Source of the DNA: Dickeya zeae NCPPB 2538
Lineage (GTDB): Bacteria; Pseudomonadota; Gammaproteobacteria; Enterobacterales; Enterobacteriaceae
Direction of reading: 5' to 3'
Assembly: GCF_000406165.1 (NCBI RefSeq)
Contig: NZ_CM001977.1
Span: forward strand, 474,403-538,402
DNA length: 64,000 nt
The notes beneath the pieces were generated by a model. The model worked only from the letters and a program-made list of their open reading frames with translations. It searched no databases and was not told the origin of the DNA. Within the stretch, counting starts at the first letter, position 1. The number at the start of each line of letters is the position of its first letter. This document shows positions 61,965 through 64,000 of the stretch, in pieces. The position numbers and the translations under genes were made by a program.

Positions 61965-62645
61965 ATGGTTCGGGCCCGGATTAAATTTCGCTTACATCGC
62001 ACAGCCATTGTGCTGATCTGTCTGGCGCTGTTGGTGGTCTTATTGCAAGGCGCGTCTTATTTCAGCCTCAGCCATCAGATGGCCCGTTCCGAGCAGGTAG
62101 AAGAGCTGGCGCGCACGCTGACACGCCAGGTGGCATTCAATCTGACCCCGTTGCTGGAGAGTAACAACGATAACAGCAGCAAAATTGAAGAGATGTTGCA
62201 GCAGTTGACGGATCACAGCCGTATTCTGGATGCCGCCGTGTACCAGCAGGACGGCACGCTGGTGGCGCGGTCAGGTGAGCAGGTGGCTGTTCGTGACCGG
62301 CTGGCGCTCGATGGCAGCCGTGCCGGTAGTTACTTCAACCACCAGATGGTGGAGCCGCTCAACACCAAAGACGGCCCGATCGGTTTTTTGCGCATCACGC
62401 TGGATACCCATGTGCTGGCGACGGAAGCCCGTCAGGTGGATAACACCACTAACATCCTGCGGTTGATGATCATGATGGCGCTGGCCATTGGCATTATTCT
62501 GGCCCGTACCTTGTTGCAGCACCGTCGTTCCCGCTGGCAACAGTCGCCTTACCTGCTGACCGCGAATGCCTCGTCGCAGGATGATGAACCGGCGAATGAC
62601 GACGGCGCTTCCGTGCCGGATAGCGATAAAACCCACAAACCCTAA
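61965..62645 (+). CDS. ytjB: YtjB/Smp-family membrane protein
   Basis: 226 residues with an N-terminal membrane helix (AIVLICLALLVVLLQGASYF), a periplasmic region of about 130 residues (RLALDGSRAGSYFNHQMVEP, FLRITLDTHVLATEARQVD) and a second helix near residue 165 (ILRLMIMMALAIGIILARTL). It matches the protein encoded upstream of serB in E. coli. Function unclear. The C-terminal tail is Ser/Asp-rich. Confidence 0.88.
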   Translation: MVRARIKFRLHRTAIVLICLALLVVLLQGASYFSLSHQMARSEQVEELARTLTRQVAFNLTPLLESNNDNSSKIEEMLQQLTDHSRILDAAVYQQDGTLVARSGEQVAVRDRLALDGSRAGSYFNHQMVEPLNTKDGPIGFLRITLDTHVLATEARQVDNTTNILRLMIMMALAIGIILARTLLQHRRSRWQQSPYLLTANASSQDDEPANDDGASVPDSDKTHKP

Positions 62646-62656
62646 ACAGCGATTGA

Positions 62657-63433
62657 TTACCGGCGTCGTGTCGCCACCATAAACAGACGCGGGTAGATAA
62701 GCAGGCTGTTGCCGTCGGCCTGAGTCGGGTAAGCCGCTTGCAGGCAGCTCTGGTAGCGTTGCAAAAAGTCCTGCTGTTCCTGCGCGTTCAACGGTGCCAG
62801 AAATGGGCGCAAGCCCGTGCCTTTCAACCACTCGATAATCGCCTGTGCTCCCCCCATGATGTGATAGTAGGTGGTCTGCCAGATATCCACGTCGCAACCG
62901 TGACTGACCAACACGTCATAATACTGCCCGGGGCTGAGCAGCGAGTGTCGGATCTGGTCTATGTCGCCAAATCGATCCCTCCACGGCCCTGCGGCGGCGA
63001 CGCTACGCATCAGTTGGTGTGTGGGCTGGCTCAATGTGTCTGGCATTTGCACCGCCAGTACGCCACCCGGTGCCAGATGCGCCACCAACGCCGATAGCAG
63101 GCGCTCATGATCCGTCAACCATTGCAGCGAGGCGTTAGCGTAGATGACGTCTTGCGGGGTATCTGGTTGCCAGTCGGCGATGTCAGCCTGCTGGAATGTA
63201 CAACCCGGCAAGCGTTGCTGCGCTTGTTGCAACATCGCGGCTGAGTTATCCACGCCGGTGACCTGCGCCTGCGGCCACGCCTGATGCAACAACTCGGTGC
63301 TGTTGCCTGGGCCGCATCCTAAGTCGGTGACGCTGGTGGGATGTGGATGTGAAATACGGGATAACAGTTCGAGGGCCGGACGGGTACGTTCATTGGCAAA
63401 ACGCAGGTAAAGCTCAGGGTTCCAGTCTTGCAT
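62657..63433 (-). CDS. tam: Trans-aconitate 2-methyltransferase
   Basis: 258 residues from ATG 63433, with AAGGAG upstream; the earlier TTG frame is not needed. MQDWNPELYLRFANERTRPA, SAM-binding VTDLGCGPGNSTELLHQAWP, VTGVDNSAAML, DVIYANASLQWLTDHERL and TTYYHIMGGAQAIIEWLKGT are Tam signatures. It detoxifies trans-aconitate by methylation. Its end faces ytjB with 11 bases between the stops. Confidence 0.92.
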   Translation of the reverse strand: MQDWNPELYLRFANERTRPALELLSRISHPHPTSVTDLGCGPGNSTELLHQAWPQAQVTGVDNSAAMLQQAQQRLPGCTFQQADIADWQPDTPQDVIYANASLQWLTDHERLLSALVAHLAPGGVLAVQMPDTLSQPTHQLMRSVAAAGPWRDRFGDIDQIRHSLLSPGQYYDVLVSHGCDVDIWQTTYYHIMGGAQAIIEWLKGTGLRPFLAPLNAQEQQDFLQRYQSCLQAAYPTQADGNSLLIYPRLFMVATRRR

Positions 63434-63656
63434 GGCTATCTCCTTGGCAGGTGCGAGCGATGGGGAAACCGGGTCAGGGAGTAGCAGCATAAGAAGTAGG
63501 CGGGATTTTTTCCATCCATTCCGGTGCATTTCCGGGGGATTTCGGGCAATACAGCACAATCAATCTCTAATCACCGATCGTTGATAATCGATCCCTGAGA
63601 ATCGGTCCCTGACAGTAGGTCCCTGATTGTGCTGTAGCGCCGTTATAACCGCAGCA

Positions 63657-64000
63657 TTACCCCAGACGTTGCTGGAACTGCTGCCATTGCTGCTGCAATG
63701 CATTGATGTTGTGTTGCTCCCAGTCGCTGGGTGATGAGGTGGGTTGCAGATACGTGCGGAAACGATCGAACCAGCCGTCGACGTCATTACCGCTTGCCAG
63801 CGCAAAAACCTGCTGGCGTTTGAGCTGCAGGTCGCTGGTGCCGGTGTCGTATTTCTGGAGCTGGCTTTGCGCCCATGCCGCGCGGGCGGTATCGCCCGTT
63901 TCGAGGCCAATGCGGTATTCCCCTTCCATCAGGGCTTTATTGATGGTGTCTTGTGCCGCGATTTTCTGGTTGGCAAATGCGTCGATGGCTGCCTGAGCCT
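63657..64000 (-). CDS. Unknown soluble protein, C-terminal part (runs off the right edge)
   Basis: The frame is open to the end of the window, giving 113 residues of the C-terminus (ends QQQWQQFQQRLG). It is helical, rich in Gln and Ala, with KALMEGEYRIGLETGDTARA and WFDRFRTYLQPTSSPSDW as recognisable blocks. An internal ATG at 63927-63929 could be mistaken for the start. No family recognised and no membrane segment seen. Its length suggests that it is part of a larger cytoplasmic or periplasmic protein. Confidence 0.5.
   Translation of the reverse strand, partial: AQAAIDAFANQKIAAQDTINKALMEGEYRIGLETGDTARAAWAQSQLQKYDTGTSDLQLKRQQVFALASGNDVDGWFDRFRTYLQPTSSPSDWEQHNINALQQQWQQFQQRLG

Noticed and set aside
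61965..62645. Sensor kinase or chemoreceptor call for the two-helix protein upstream of serB
   Set aside because: No kinase, HAMP or signalling domain; sequence and position match YtjB/Smp.

Overview
The window comes from an enteric plant-associated bacterium, most likely a Dickeya or close soft-rot relative (Pectobacteriaceae). The housekeeping synteny at the right end (ubiI-ubiH-pepP-ygfB, zapA-6S RNA-fau, nadR-radA-serB-ytjB) is enterobacterial. A full ERIC element is present, the base composition is moderately GC-rich, and the accessory genes suit life on plants: L-rhamnose use, a secreted chorismate mutase, and an ACC deaminase with its regulator. The genus is inferred from this combination; no marker gene proves it.

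Region by region. 1-2.3 kb is an A+T-rich accessory stretch: an unknown partial gene, a divergent class IV aminotransferase-like gene, a BacA-like prephenate decarboxylase gene and a broken AhpD-like gene. 2.3-7.9 kb holds a LysE/ArgO exporter, an HNH nuclease and an MFS-MocR-GNAT-AhpD module with a perfect inverted repeat in its divergent promoter. 8-18.4 kb is a sugar or polyol operon: DeoR regulator, split transketolase, two SDR dehydrogenases, a ribose-type ABC importer with a DUF2291 lipoprotein, and an FGGY kinase. 18.5-20.5 kb is an NgoMIV-like restriction-modification pair. 21-29.4 kb is a peptide ABC importer with an M20 peptidase and a LysR regulator. 29.6-32 kb carries acdS, acdR and a secreted chorismate mutase. 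32.4-37.4 kb has an MFS carrier, an HD hydrolase, an IclR regulator and a chemoreceptor. 38.2-44.4 kb is the rhamnose locus rhaBADM/rhaSR. 44.4-45.3 kb has three tandem paralogous small membrane proteins. 45.4-50.6 kb is a second peptide-type ABC importer. 50.9-63.4 kb is core genome.

How the genes fit together. The DeoR operon encodes uptake, two oxidation or reduction steps, phosphorylation and a two-subunit transketolase, enough to feed a ketose phosphate into central metabolism. The closest described logic is the D-apulose-4-phosphate transketolase route, but no isomerase is seen and the substrate is open. acdS with the chorismate mutase suggests influence on plant ethylene and on the chorismate/salicylate branch.

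Several non-coding repeats stand out. A 144-bp near-palindrome lies in the peptide operon, and one of its ends recurs between rhaS and rhaR. A dispersed intergenic repeat has two copies in opposite orientation, and its hairpin shows one paired base change. There are also an 81-bp palindromic element beside zapA, a 126-bp ERIC and a three-copy 14-bp tandem repeat. The least explained protein-coding features are the three small membrane paralogues and the BacA-like remnant cluster at the left edge. No CRISPR array, tRNA, rRNA, transposase or integrase gene was recognised.
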